A stretch of 64,000 nt of DNA from Pandoraea iniqua. GTDB taxonomy: Bacteria; Pseudomonadota; Gammaproteobacteria; Burkholderiales; Burkholderiaceae. The stretch spans positions 186,001 through 250,000 of the forward strand of contig NZ_CABPSF010000007.1 of the NCBI RefSeq assembly GCF_902459685.1, given 5' to 3'. The position numbers were made by a program, and so were the translations under genes. The first letter of the stretch is position 1, and every line of letters begins with the position of its first letter. Positions 34,844-44,256 of this stretch are shown piece after piece. The notes beneath the pieces are model-generated. The model ran no database searches, was not told where the DNA came from, and saw nothing but the letters and a program-made list of their open reading frames with translations.

Positions 34844-35227
34844 ATGACCGACAATGATCGCACGACCCCGCCGCGGCCCTCGCTGCGGCGCATCGCCGGC
34901 GCGTTGCTCGAGATCGTCCAGTCGCGCATCGAACTGATCGGCATCGAACTCACCGAGGAAAAAGAGCGCCTGATGGGTGTGGCCTTCCTTGGCCTTGCCG
35001 CGATGCTCTTTGGCGTTCTCTCGCTCGTCTCGCTGACCGCTCTGGTCATCGTGGTGTTCTGGGACACGTACCGTCTCCAGGCGATGACCGGCATTTTCAT
35101 CGTGTATCTGCTGCTCGCCTTGTGGTGCGCACTGCGCGCACGCAATATCCTGCGCGATGCCCCGATGCCGTTCGAGGCTACGCTGGCCGAGTTCGAAAAG
35201 GACCGCGACGCCCTGCGTCCGGACTGA
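34844..35227 (+). CDS. YqjE-like phage-holin-family membrane protein
   Basis: Predicted 127-residue inner-membrane protein of the DUF1469/holin-3_6 family. A charged N-terminal helix (LRRIAGALLEIVQSRIELIGIELTEEKERL) leads into two membrane segments at ~43-65 and ~76-95, followed by a charged cytoplasmic tail. Despite the family name it has no phage context here. The next gene starts 13 bases after its stop. Confidence 0.85.
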   Translation: MTDNDRTTPPRPSLRRIAGALLEIVQSRIELIGIELTEEKERLMGVAFLGLAAMLFGVLSLVSLTALVIVVFWDTYRLQAMTGIFIVYLLLALWCALRARNILRDAPMPFEATLAEFEKDRDALRPD

Positions 35228-35240
35228 AGGAGACCGCCCC

Positions 35241-35801
35241 GTGCCGCTAGAACCCAATCGCACCCGACGCCAACGCCCCTCGCGGCGCTCGCGTCACGAC
35301 CTGCTGGCGATTCGCAAGGAACTGGTACTCACCCGTATCGCCGTCGAACGCGCCGAGTTGATTCAGGTAACGCACAACACGCGCGAACGTCTGCGCAATT
35401 TCCGTTGGATGCGTTACCTGCTGCCCGGCGGCCTTTCAAAGCTCAGCGGCCTCGGCAGTCTGGGCGGGCTCGCCGGCTCCGGCCTGAAGCTCGGCGGCCT
35501 GCTTGAACGCTACCCGCTCGTCAGCTCCGTCGCGTCCATCGCACTGACCGGTTTGTCGCATACGCCGGTCGGGCGCGTCGTACGCCGTGGCCTCAAGTGG
35601 GGCGGCCTCGGTGTGCTGGCTTATCAGGGCTTCAAGATGTGGCAGCAATCGAAATCGGGCGACGCTGCCGATGGCGCGACGGCTACCGCTGGCAGCACTG
35701 ACGGCACCGGCACCGCAGGCGCGGCCGCTTCGCCGGGCGCTACCGGCACGCGTACCACTAAGCCCGGCTCGAACGATGGCGGCGCACCGCCGCTCATCTA
35801 G
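35241..35801 (+). CDS. YqjK-like protein
   Basis: Predicted 186-residue protein. GTG 35241 has AAGGAGA 8 bases upstream. An Arg-rich N-terminus (RRQRPSRRSRHDLLAIRKELVLTRIAVERAEL) resembles YqjK. The middle is Gly/Leu-rich, with a weak membrane-like segment (YPLVSSVASIALTGL), and the tail is low-complexity Gly/Ala/Thr. It completes the yqjD-yqjE-yqjK-like order. Assignment rests on position and the N-terminus. Confidence 0.6.
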   Translation: MPLEPNRTRRQRPSRRSRHDLLAIRKELVLTRIAVERAELIQVTHNTRERLRNFRWMRYLLPGGLSKLSGLGSLGGLAGSGLKLGGLLERYPLVSSVASIALTGLSHTPVGRVVRRGLKWGGLGVLAYQGFKMWQQSKSGDAADGATATAGSTDGTGTAGAAASPGATGTRTTKPGSNDGGAPPLI

Positions 35802-35923
35802 CACCCCCGCTTATTCATTCGCTCGAGTCCCTCGACTCCCCCTGCTCCCCCCGTTCCCATGCTTTGAACCTGTCGGCCGGCGCCTCGTGCGCCGGCCGAC
35901 GTGTTTTCACGCCATGGTCGAAC

Positions 35924-36451
35924 TCACATGTTGCACGTCATCGCGACACGCGGCCGCCCGTACGCGTTGAAGGTGATGCCGATGCAGCGCTCGTGGCCGC
36001 TGATCTGGATGTTTCCCGATAGCCATCCCCCCTTCTCGACACGCATGAACCCGTTTTCTTCGAATGCCACGACTGGCTGCGTGTAGAGCGACCAGTTCGT
36101 CGTGACGTCCACACCGGCCGGCAACGGTGCATAGCGGGCGAGGTACCGCTCTCCCGCGTCGTGGCGATCGTTGAGGTTGTCGTCAATGAACGTCACCCAA
36201 CCGCTGTTCCAGTGCTTGCCGTCGTGAGGGGCGATGGTCACCCGGCGGTGCCGTCCCAACGCTTCCGCTTTCGCCGTATTGATCGCAGCGAGCAGCGCGC
36301 GCGCCGTAATCTCGACCGCCACCCGGTTGCGAACCGCTTGTATCGATGGCGCAGCTGCCATCATGGCAATCGCCAACACGGCCGTCACCACAACGCACTC
36401 CAGCAACGAGATGCCGCGCGACCGCGTCTGGCGATCGCCGATTGCGGTCAT
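35924..36451 (-). CDS. fimT: Type IV minor pilin, FimT/GspH family
   Basis: Predicted 175-residue prepilin. The leader ends RSRG, cut before ISLLECVVVTAVLAIAMMAA, with the required glutamate at position +5. The GspH/FimT domain follows, with WNSGWVTFIDDN and a cysteine pair near the C-terminus (CIGITFNAYGRPRVAMTCNM). Its ATG overlaps the pilX stop by 4 bases. Last gene of a pilV-pilW-pilX-fimT run. Confidence 0.85.
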   Translation of the reverse strand: MTAIGDRQTRSRGISLLECVVVTAVLAIAMMAAAPSIQAVRNRVAVEITARALLAAINTAKAEALGRHRRVTIAPHDGKHWNSGWVTFIDDNLNDRHDAGERYLARYAPLPAGVDVTTNWSLYTQPVVAFEENGFMRVEKGGWLSGNIQISGHERCIGITFNAYGRPRVAMTCNM

Positions 36452-37170
36452 CGCTCCCGCCCCCAGCCACCACGGGCGCCCCGCCCACCACGGGACCCAC
36501 GGCCAGTCCGCCCAGTCCGGTCATCGCGCGCATCGGGCGTAGAACGCTGCCAGACCGTCACCTCACGCCAGTTCAACCGACGCGATGTGAATACCGCCGC
36601 GTCCCTGCCACCAGTAAGGTCCGGGGCCGCCAGACGCCTGACCTCATAGATCGCCTGCAAGTACACATTCGTGCCCGGCAGATCGGCATACCCCACGGCA
36701 CTGACCCGATACCGGCGCGGCAAGGCACCCCGCTTTTCCGATGCAGTCGTTGCGTTTGACCCGGCCGCCCGGGTAGCGCCGCCAATCGCAATGGCGAGGG
36801 CTTCCGGGGCATAAGCGATCCGCTCGACAAAGTACCGGCCGCGTGACGATTCAGTCGTCTTGTCGCGACTGTCCCAGCACATCGTCTGCCAGCGGCGCGC
36901 AAGATTCAGTGGCCAATCGATACGGTTCTCGGGCGCGAGAATGCCGTACGGCCCCGCCGCGTCGTCCCGTGCCAAGGCAATGTCCACCGCACCTGCGTCA
37001 TGGGTCAGCCAATGCCGGGCCTCGGAAAGCGCCGCCTCTGCCGCCGCAAACGCACGCGCACGGTCATTGGTGTACGCCGCAAAACGCCCCGACAACTGGC
37101 GATGATGCGAGCCGGACGCGGCCAACGTCATCAGCGCCGCCAGCCACATCATGAGGAAGACGCCAACCAC
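36448..37170 (-). CDS. pilX: Type IV pilus assembly protein PilX
   Basis: Predicted 240-residue minor pilin-like protein. The N-terminal hydrophobic helix is VGVFLMMWLAALMTLAASG, but no clear glycine-type prepilin leader is visible from this start. NDRARAFAAAEAALSEARHWL is the PilX signature. The C-terminus is an unusual Arg/Gly-rich tail (~residues 217-240). It overlaps pilW by 22 bases. Confidence 0.75.
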   Translation of the reverse strand: MVGVFLMMWLAALMTLAASGSHHRQLSGRFAAYTNDRARAFAAAEAALSEARHWLTHDAGAVDIALARDDAAGPYGILAPENRIDWPLNLARRWQTMCWDSRDKTTESSRGRYFVERIAYAPEALAIAIGGATRAAGSNATTASEKRGALPRRYRVSAVGYADLPGTNVYLQAIYEVRRLAAPDLTGGRDAAVFTSRRLNWREVTVWQRSTPDARDDRTGRTGRGSRGGRGARGGWGRER

Positions 37171-38120
37171 GCCGCCTCCTTGCCGAAGCCGCCGTCATTC
37201 CGACGATGCGCAATGGCGGTGAACACATGCAGATGGAACTGCCCCGCATCGGCAAGCCGCTTGTACGTCCCCCCGCCGGACTTCGCGTCGAAGACCTCGA
37301 CCACGCGCGCAGTGCCCTTTCTGACGCCCGCACGCGGCGCGCCACGCAGCACGAGTGAGAATGCCACCGCCTCCACGTCCTCCCAATCGCTTATGCCGAT
37401 GGGCACCAGCGGTCGCTTTCCGCGTGCGCTTTTCACCGGTTCAATCCAGAACATCCGCTCTCCGCCGATAACGCGACTGCCGCCACCGCGCACCCCCAAT
37501 CGCACATACATCGCCTCGACGCCCGCCACCAACACCTGTCCCGGCTTCAGCTTCGACGGCATTTTTTCGGGGTCGTTGTATCGGCAGAACAGCGACGGCA
37601 AGCCATCCTCGCCTTTGGCGACATAGAAGATATTGATGTGTCGATCAGTTGAGTAGAAGGTCGTTGGCGCGCGTTTCCCGCCGCAGTTCTGAATCGCACC
37701 GTTACCGGGTTTCACACCGGCCCCGTGGTACTGCACTTCCATGAGTGCGCTCCCCTGCCAGCCCCGGCGTGGACATGTCTCAACGCTGTTCGCGCATTCG
37801 TCCGCGGCGCGAAGCGAAACCCAATCACGCTTGCCTGTGGGGGGCGGCATCGCACCGCCTTCCATCGGGTCCCAGTTGCGATAGCCCGCCATCTGAACGG
37901 CACGCGTGAGTTGCGTCAGCGCAAAGACGGCCCGTTGCTGTACGTCCAGCCGTGCCACCTGCACGCGCCAGAGCCTGAGGCCCGCGAGATAGATGGCGAT
38001 GGCGGCCATCACCACTAACAGTCCCAGTGGCATCGCGAGCGTGAGTTCGAGCAGCGTAAAGCCCCTCGCATGCCGCGCGCCGGATGAGCTACGCCGCCCG
38101 CCAATGACAAGGCGTCTCAT
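37149..38120 (-). CDS. pilW: Type IV pilus assembly protein PilW
   Basis: Predicted 323-residue prepilin. A short leader ends RHARG before FTLLELTLAMPLGLLVVMAAIAIYLAG with the +5 glutamate. The QLTRAVQMAGYRNWD segment is the PilW signature. Minor pilins prime pilus assembly and are held in the inner membrane. The ATG overlaps the pilV stop by 4 bases. Confidence 0.88.
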   Translation of the reverse strand: MRRLVIGGRRSSSGARHARGFTLLELTLAMPLGLLVVMAAIAIYLAGLRLWRVQVARLDVQQRAVFALTQLTRAVQMAGYRNWDPMEGGAMPPPTGKRDWVSLRAADECANSVETCPRRGWQGSALMEVQYHGAGVKPGNGAIQNCGGKRAPTTFYSTDRHINIFYVAKGEDGLPSLFCRYNDPEKMPSKLKPGQVLVAGVEAMYVRLGVRGGGSRVIGGERMFWIEPVKSARGKRPLVPIGISDWEDVEAVAFSLVLRGAPRAGVRKGTARVVEVFDAKSGGGTYKRLADAGQFHLHVFTAIAHRRNDGGFGKEAAWLASSS

Positions 38121-38620
38121 GACAGCTCCCCGCGTTGCTGCGCACCGTCGGCAATCGCCGAAGCTTGCTGTGGCATGCCGTCGACCGCCTGCCAGTTGGC
38201 GAATCCCCCGGCACCGGCAAGCAGCACCGCCGACATGAACATCACTTCGAGCAACGCGGCGCCGCGCATTCGCGCACGGTAGGCGCGGGTACGCCGCAGG
38301 CCCGCCAGCCTGCCGGGCGACGACACATCTCGCGGCTCGGCAGCCGCGGGCTTACACGGCACAGGTAGCGCCGATAGCGCTGGAATTGCTGGTGGTGCGG
38401 GTAGTGCTGCCAGCGCCGTCCGCCCGGCCGCCGGCCGATTTACCGGCGGCTCCGCAGGCACGATGTGATTTGCCCGCGCCGCATATGCCAATCGTTGCAG
38501 CGCGTTTTTCGACACGTCTCGCGGCGTCATGACGACAACCCTGCGGCCATTCCCACGGGCCGCATCTCGTTGCGTCTTCCGGTCTGCCCGGCGCTTTTGA
38601 TGTCTGCGATCCTGTTGCAT
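38117..38620 (-). CDS. pilV: PilV-like prepilin with long leader and very short body
   Basis: Predicted 167 residues. The prepilin motif RMRG/AALLEVMFMSAVLLAGAGG occurs only at residue ~118, after a long Arg/Ala/Pro-rich stretch, and only ~47 residues follow it. Normal PilV has a short leader and about 130 residues of body. GAGG lies 9 bases before ATG 38620. An ATG at 38269 would give a 50-residue mini-pilin, and ATG 38530 is also possible. Either the gene has decayed or it is an unusual form. Confidence 0.45.
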   Translation of the reverse strand: MQQDRRHQKRRADRKTQRDAARGNGRRVVVMTPRDVSKNALQRLAYAARANHIVPAEPPVNRPAAGRTALAALPAPPAIPALSALPVPCKPAAAEPRDVSSPGRLAGLRRTRAYRARMRGAALLEVMFMSAVLLAGAGGFANWQAVDGMPQQASAIADGAQQRGELS

Positions 38621-38795
38621 GCTTCGCTACCTCGTTGGGTGAATAACGAAGTCATCGTCGCGCCGCACACGCATTACGCCAATCAGACGCCACCGCAAAA
38701 ACCACCGCTCGATACGCGCCCGCACTCCTCAAACACAATGCATCGCAGGTGCCACATCGCGGCACCGTCGCCGCTTTTCGAACAAAACGGACATA

Positions 38796-38826
38796 AAAAA
38801 ACGGCGACCAAAGTCGCCGTTTCTTC
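38796..38826 (-). terminator. Terminator after the acyl-CoA-binding protein gene
   Basis: A stem ACGGCGAC/GTCGCCGT with a 4-base loop is followed on the minus strand by T7. Confidence 0.85.
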
Positions 38827-38898
38827 TCAAGCAAAAACCATCGAACCTCTCGAGAACGGCAGCAACAACCGCCGCCTCGTGAGCTCAACGTTTCGCCA

Positions 38899-39159
38899 TC
38901 AGCCCTGCTTGAGCGTTTCGATCAGCTCGACGTACGCCTGTTGCACGTCGTCTTTCGACTTGCCCTTGAGCATTTCCCACGCGTCGTACTTGGCGCGGCC
39001 GACGAAATCCATCGCGCCCGGACGTGAGCCCGACACGTCGCCTTCCGTGCCTTGCTTGTATAGCGCGTAAATGCGCAGCAGCGTGAGATTGTCGGGGCGT
39101 TCAGGCAGCGTCTTGGACTGTGCCACTGCCTCGTCGAAACGGGCTTGAAGATCGCTCAT
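38899..39159 (-). CDS. Acyl-CoA-binding protein
   Basis: Predicted 86-residue cytosolic four-helix protein. LRIYALYKQGTEGD and AKYDAWEMLKGKSKDDVQQAYVELIETL hold the conserved Tyr, Lys and Trp residues that bind the CoA head group and acyl chain. ATG 39159 with GGAG upstream gives the usual length. It probably buffers long-chain acyl-CoA. Confidence 0.92.
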   Translation of the reverse strand: MSDLQARFDEAVAQSKTLPERPDNLTLLRIYALYKQGTEGDVSGSRPGAMDFVGRAKYDAWEMLKGKSKDDVQQAYVELIETLKQG

Positions 39160-39446
39160 GGTGTCTCTCCCTGGAAAAACGGTCAGCTTATAAGTGCACA
39201 GAGCGTCGATTGCCATCACTTGCCGACATTCGCGTAGACGCTCTGTGTGTTGCGAATACAACTGGGGCAAGGATAACGACGAAGCCTTGCGCGAGGTAGA
39301 GGTCAGCGTAGAACCCTGCGTCTAAACCTCTCGGGAACTGTGAGCATTTCCTGCACGCTGTATCACGATGCCGCGCAGACGCATCCCTCGTGACGACACG
39401 CACGCTACCCCGCGCACCGCACTTCGCCAGCGCCACACAATCGCCC
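39160..39446. other. Intergenic region upstream of the acyl-CoA-binding protein gene
   Basis: Together with the terminator and spacer to 39567 this gap is about 400 bases. The right part holds the efflux-operon terminator; the left part should hold the acyl-CoA-binding protein promoter. I see no gene in it. Confidence 0.4.
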
Positions 39447-39480
39447 CAATGAAAAACGCCCGGCAGTTTGCCGGGCGTCT
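39447..39480 (-). terminator. Terminator of the RND efflux operon
   Basis: A 10-bp stem ACGCCCGGCA/TGCCGGGCGT with a 3-base loop is followed on the minus strand by T5 and then CATTG, the same flank as the terminators at 2638 and 5061. Confidence 0.88.
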
Positions 39481-39567
39481 CACACTACAAGTCTTGCAGG
39501 CTGGCGAGACAATCGCGCGCCGAAAATTTACATCGGCAAGACGTCTCGCTGTGCCATTACGACACGA

Positions 39568-41058
39568 TCACGACGCCGATGCTGCCGGAGCCGAGGCGGC
39601 GTTCGCGTTCGCCGGGACGGTACGCTCTTCCCAACCGCCGCCGAGCGCCTTGTACAGCGTCACGAGGTTGGTCCAGCGGGCCAGACGCGTTGCGATCAGC
39701 GACTGCTGCGCCGTGTACAGCGAGCGCTGCGAAACCAGCGCGTTCAGGTAGCTGTCCACGCCGTTGCGGTAGCGCAGATCCGAAAGCTTGTAGCTCTCGT
39801 CGCTCGCCTTCACGAGCGACTCTTGCGCCGACACCTGATCGTCGAGCGTGCCGCGTGCTGCCAGCCCGTCCGAGACTTCGCGGAACGCCGTCTGAATCGA
39901 CTTCTCGTACTGCGCGATGTCGATGCGCTTTTGCACCTTGGCCAATTCGAGGTTGGCGATGTTCTGCCCGCCCGCGAAGATCGGCAGCGTGATGGTCGGC
40001 GCAAACGCCCACGCACCCTGACCGCCCTTGAACAAGTTGCTCAACGACGCGCTCGCCGTGCCCGCGCTCGCGGTCAGCGAGATCGACGGGAAGAACGCCG
40101 CACGTGCCGCGCCAATGTTGGCGTTGGCACCCTTGAGCGTGTGCTCGGCAGCCGTGATGTCCGGGCGGCGCAGCAGCAGATCGGACGGCAGACCCGCCGG
40201 CAGATCGGCCAACAGCCCTTGCCCGTCGAGCGGACGCCCTGACGGCAGATCGGCCGGCAACGGCTGGCCGATGAGCAGCGTCAGCGCGTTCTCGTCCTGT
40301 GCAACCTGACGCGTGTACTGCGCAAAGTTCGCACGCGCCGTATCGACCGGCGTCTGCGCCTGACGCAGATCCAGCCCGGAGGCCGTACCCACGTCGAAAC
40401 TGCGCTTGGTCAGGTCATACGACGATTGCTGGCTCTTGAGCGTATCGGACGTGAGCTTGAGCAGTTCCTGATCGGCCAGCAACGTCAGATACGCCGAAGC
40501 GACTTCCGACACCAGCGTGATCTGTGCAGCCTTCGCGTTGTCTTCGGTCGAAAGGTACGTCTCCAACGCCTGATCCTTCAGGCTCTGAATACGACCGAAC
40601 AGATCGAGCTCATACGACGTGAAGCCCACACCGACCTGATAGCTGCGGCTGATGCCCGCGCGCCCCGACGACGACAGGTCGGCCGGCGAACGCTGCACCG
40701 AACCCTGCCCCGCCACGCCAACGTTCGGCAGCAACGCCGCACGCTGAATCTGATACTGCGCACGCGCAGCATCCACGTTCAACATCGAGACTCGCAGATC
40801 GCGGTTGTTCTCCAGTGCGATCTCGATCAGCTTCTGCAAACGCGGATCGGTAAAGAAGTCGCGCCAGCCCAGCTCGGCCGCGATGACCGCATTGCGATCA
40901 GTCGCGCCGTTCTGGTTGGCCGCACCGGGCGTCTTGTAAGCCGGGCCAGTGGGGAACGTCGTGGAGACCGGTGCCTCGGGCCGCTCATAGTGCGGCGCGA
41001 GGGTACAGCCTGCCAGGAACGCTGCCGCCAAGGCAATCGGCAATGCTTTGTGCTTCAT
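39568..41058 (-). CDS. RND efflux outer-membrane lipoprotein, OprM type
   Basis: Predicted 496-residue channel protein. The signal ends with the lipobox LAGC (Cys ~18), then [13 protein letters not shown] as in NodT/OprM. Two outer-membrane-efflux repeats follow ([16 protein letters not shown] and [30 protein letters not shown]). The C-terminus is Ala/Ser-rich. It starts 3 bases after the pump gene, so the two are co-translated. A TAA lies 11 bases after the stop in another frame. Confidence 0.93.
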   Translation of the reverse strand: MKHKALPIALAAAFLAGCTLAPHYERPEAPVSTTFPTGPAYKTPGAANQNGATDRNAVIAAELGWRDFFTDPRLQKLIEIALENNRDLRVSMLNVDAARAQYQIQRAALLPNVGVAGQGSVQRSPADLSSSGRAGISRSYQVGVGFTSYELDLFGRIQSLKDQALETYLSTEDNAKAAQITLVSEVASAYLTLLADQELLKLTSDTLKSQQSSYDLTKRSFDVGTASGLDLRQAQTPVDTARANFAQYTRQVAQDENALTLLIGQPLPADLPSGRPLDGQGLLADLPAGLPSDLLLRRPDITAAEHTLKGANANIGAARAAFFPSISLTASAGTASASLSNLFKGGQGAWAFAPTITLPIFAGGQNIANLELAKVQKRIDIAQYEKSIQTAFREVSDGLAARGTLDDQVSAQESLVKASDESYKLSDLRYRNGVDSYLNALVSQRSLYTAQQSLIATRLARWTNLVTLYKALGGGWEERTVPANANAASAPAASAS

Positions 41059-41061
41059 AGG

Positions 41062-44000
41062 TCAGTTTCCTTCCTTGGCGGGGCCTTCGGGCGCGTCCGG
41101 TGCTTCATGACGGGCTTCCGGATGTTCCACGGTGTCCAGGTTTTCATGAGCGAAGCGCTTGCGCACCAGCACGAAGAAGACAGGCACGTAGTAGATCGCG
41201 AGGAACGTTGCCGCCAGCATACCGCCGATCACGCCGGTACCGATAGCGTGCTGCGAAGCCGAGCCGGCACCGTTGGAAATCGCGAGCGGCAGCACCCCGA
41301 GAATGAACGCCATCGACGTCATCAGAATCGGTCGCAGACGCAATCGGACGGCTTCCATCGTCGCTTCCATCAGTGTGCGGCCCTGCATTTGCAGATCCTT
41401 GGCGAATTCCACGATCAGAATCGCGTTCTTCGCCGACAGACCCACGGTCGTCAACAGACCCACCTGGAAGTACACGTCGTTCGACAACCCGCGCAGCGAC
41501 GCAGCCAACAGGGCACCCAACACACCCAGCGGCACCACCAGAATCACCGAGAACGGAATCGACCAGCTCTCATACAACGCGGCCAGACACAAGAACACGA
41601 TCAGGATCGAGATGGCGTACAGCGCCGGTGCCTGCGAGCCGGAAATGCGCTCTTCAAACGACAGCCCCGTCCATTCCAGACCGATACCCGGCGGGAGATC
41701 CTTGGCAATCTCCTCGACCGCCTTCATGGCGTCACCGCTCGACTTGCCCGGCGCAGGCATGCCCTGAATTTCCACTGCCGGCACACCGTTGTAGCGCTCC
41801 AGACGTGGCGAGCCGTATGTCCACTTGCCGGTCGCGAAGGCCGAGAACGGCACCATCGTCCCGCTGGCGTTACGTACGAAGAGTTTGTTGATGTCCTGCG
41901 GCAGCATGCGGTCCTTTGCCTCTGCCATCACGTACACCTTCTTCACACGGCCACGGTCGATAAAGTCGTTGACGTACGACGAACCCCACGACGCCGAGAG
42001 CGTGCTGTACACGTCGGCAATCGACAGGCCCAGCGCAGACGCCTTTTCCTCGTCGACGTCCACCTTGTACTGCGGCGTGTCGTCGAGACCGTTCGGACGC
42101 ATGTTCGCGAGGTTCGGGTTCTTCGCCGCGGCACCCAGCATCTGGTTACGTGCGGCCATCAACGCATCGTGGCCGAGACCCGCGCGATCTTGCAGTTCGA
42201 AGTCGATACCGCCCGCGTTACCCAGTTCAGGCACCGACGGCGGGTTGATCGCGAAGATCATGGCGTCCTTCACGCTCGCGAAAGCCTGATAGGAACGCGC
42301 AATCACTGCCTGCACCTTGAGGTCGGACGACTGACGGTCTTCCCACGGACGCAGCATCGTGAAGGCCAGACCCACGTTCTGACCCCGGCCGTTGAAGCCG
42401 AAGCCGGTCACCGTGAAGATCGAACGCACGGCGTCCTTTTCCTTCTCGAGGTAGTGCTTCTCGACCTGCTTCATCACTTCGAGCGTGCGCTCTTGCGTCG
42501 CGCCCGGCGGCAACTGCACCAAGTTGAAGAAGTAGCCCTGATCTTCATCCGGCAAGAAGGCCGTCGGCATGCGCACGAACAGGAAACCCACCGCCGCCAC
42601 GATCACCACGTAGACGATCATGAGCGGTGCGCTGCGCTTGAGAATGCGCTCGACCTGGCTCTGATACTTCTTCGAGCCCTTGTCGAACGTGCGGTTGAAC
42701 CAGCCGAAGAAGCCGCGCTTCTCGTGCACTTCGCCCTTCTTGATCGGCTTGAGAATCGTCGCGCACATGGCCGGCGTGAGCACGATAGCCACCAACACCG
42801 ACAACGCCATGGCCGCCACGATCGTCAGCGAGAACTGGCGATAAATAGCGCCCGTCGAGCCGCCGAAGAACGCCATCGGCACGAACACGGCCGAGAGCAC
42901 CAGCGCCACACCGACCAGTGCACCGATGATCTGGTCCATGGCCTTCTTGGTCGCTTCCTTCGGACTCAGCCCCTCTTCGGCCATCACCCGCTCGACGTTT
43001 TCCACCACCACGATGGCATCGTCAACGAGCAGACCAATGGCGAGCACCAACCCGAACATCGATAGCGTGTTGATCGAGAAGCCTGCTGCGCCCATGATGC
43101 CGAACGTACCCAGCAACACGACCGGCACGGCAATCGTCGGGATGATCGTCGCCCGCAGGTTTTGCAGGAACAGATACATCACGAGGAACACGAGCACGAT
43201 ACCTTCGATGAGGGTCTTGATCACTTCCTCGATCGAGATCTTCACGAACGGCGTGGTGTCGTACGGGTAGTCGACCTTCATGCTGGGCGGGAAGTACGGC
43301 TCCAGCTCGGTGACGGCCTGCTTGACGGCAGTTGCGGTTTGCAGCGCGTTGGCACCGGTGGCCAGCGTAATGGCCAGACCGGCAGCGGGCTTGCCGTTGT
43401 AGCGTGCCACCACCTGATACGACTCACCGCCGAGTTCGATACGGGCAACGTCGCCCAGACGAACCTGCGAACCGTCCTTGTTCACCTTGAGCAGAATCTT
43501 GCGGAACTGCTCCGGCGTTTGCAGACGGCTTTGGGCCGTCACGGTGGCGTTAAGCTGCTGCCCCTTGACTGCCGGTGCACCGCCCAGCTCACCCGCCGAA
43601 ATCTGCACGTTCTGCGACTGAATCGCGTTCGAAACGTCGATGACCGTCAGGTTGTAGCCGTTGAGCTTCTGCGGATCGACCCAGACACGCATGGCGTACT
43701 GCGAGCCGAACAACTGCACCTGACCCACGCCGTTCACACGGCTGATCGGATCCTGCACGTTGGCTGCGATGTAGTTCGCCAAGTCGATGTCGGTCATCTG
43801 ACCGTCGTCGGAATACGCACCGATCACCAGCAAGAAGTTCTTGGTCGCCTTGGCCACCTTGATACCTTGCTGTTGCACCTGCTGCGGCAGCAGCGGCGTG
43901 GCAAGTTGCAGTTTGTTCTGCACCTGCACCTGTGCGATGTCGGGGTTCGTGCCCTGCGAGAAGGTCAGCGTGATCTGTGCCGTACCCGAGCCGTCGGACG

Positions 44001-44241
44001 TCGACGACATGTACTCGAGGTTGTCGATCCCGTTCATCTGCTGCTCGATCACCTGCGTAACCGTATCCTGCACGGTCTGCGCCGAAGCGCCCGGGTAGGT
44101 CGCGGTGATCTGCACCGAAGGCGGTGCGATGGGCGGATATTGCGAGACCGGCAGCTTCAGAATCGAAAGCGCACCGGCCAGCATGATGACAATCGCGATC
44201 ACCCACGCAAAAATCGGGCGATCGATAAAAAACTTTGCCAT
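41062..44241 (-). CDS. acrB: RND multidrug efflux pump, AcrB/MexB type
   Basis: Predicted 1059-residue inner-membrane proton/drug antiporter of the HAE1 family. [27 protein letters not shown] and [26 protein letters not shown] start the protein as in AcrB. The proton relay pair is in [21 protein letters not shown] in TM4, and [18 protein letters not shown] is TM10. Full length. It lies between its adaptor and channel genes and works as a trimer. Confidence 0.94.
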   Translation of the reverse strand: MAKFFIDRPIFAWVIAIVIMLAGALSILKLPVSQYPPIAPPSVQITATYPGASAQTVQDTVTQVIEQQMNGIDNLEYMSSTSDGSGTAQITLTFSQGTNPDIAQVQVQNKLQLATPLLPQQVQQQGIKVAKATKNFLLVIGAYSDDGQMTDIDLANYIAANVQDPISRVNGVGQVQLFGSQYAMRVWVDPQKLNGYNLTVIDVSNAIQSQNVQISAGELGGAPAVKGQQLNATVTAQSRLQTPEQFRKILLKVNKDGSQVRLGDVARIELGGESYQVVARYNGKPAAGLAITLATGANALQTATAVKQAVTELEPYFPPSMKVDYPYDTTPFVKISIEEVIKTLIEGIVLVFLVMYLFLQNLRATIIPTIAVPVVLLGTFGIMGAAGFSINTLSMFGLVLAIGLLVDDAIVVVENVERVMAEEGLSPKEATKKAMDQIIGALVGVALVLSAVFVPMAFFGGSTGAIYRQFSLTIVAAMALSVLVAIVLTPAMCATILKPIKKGEVHEKRGFFGWFNRTFDKGSKKYQSQVERILKRSAPLMIVYVVIVAAVGFLFVRMPTAFLPDEDQGYFFNLVQLPPGATQERTLEVMKQVEKHYLEKEKDAVRSIFTVTGFGFNGRGQNVGLAFTMLRPWEDRQSSDLKVQAVIARSYQAFASVKDAMIFAINPPSVPELGNAGGIDFELQDRAGLGHDALMAARNQMLGAAAKNPNLANMRPNGLDDTPQYKVDVDEEKASALGLSIADVYSTLSASWGSSYVNDFIDRGRVKKVYVMAEAKDRMLPQDINKLFVRNASGTMVPFSAFATGKWTYGSPRLERYNGVPAVEIQGMPAPGKSSGDAMKAVEEIAKDLPPGIGLEWTGLSFEERISGSQAPALYAISILIVFLCLAALYESWSIPFSVILVVPLGVLGALLAASLRGLSNDVYFQVGLLTTVGLSAKNAILIVEFAKDLQMQGRTLMEATMEAVRLRLRPILMTSMAFILGVLPLAISNGAGSASQHAIGTGVIGGMLAATFLAIYYVPVFFVLVRKRFAHENLDTVEHPEARHEAPDAPEGPAKEGN

Positions 44242-44256
44242 GAATAAGGCTCCGCG

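Noticed and set aside
40426-43065. An 879-codon open frame opposite the RND pump and OprM-like genes
   Set aside because: It is rich in Arg and His with no domain pattern, runs across two well-supported genes on the other strand, and has no ribosome-binding site. It is a by-product of GC-rich codon use.
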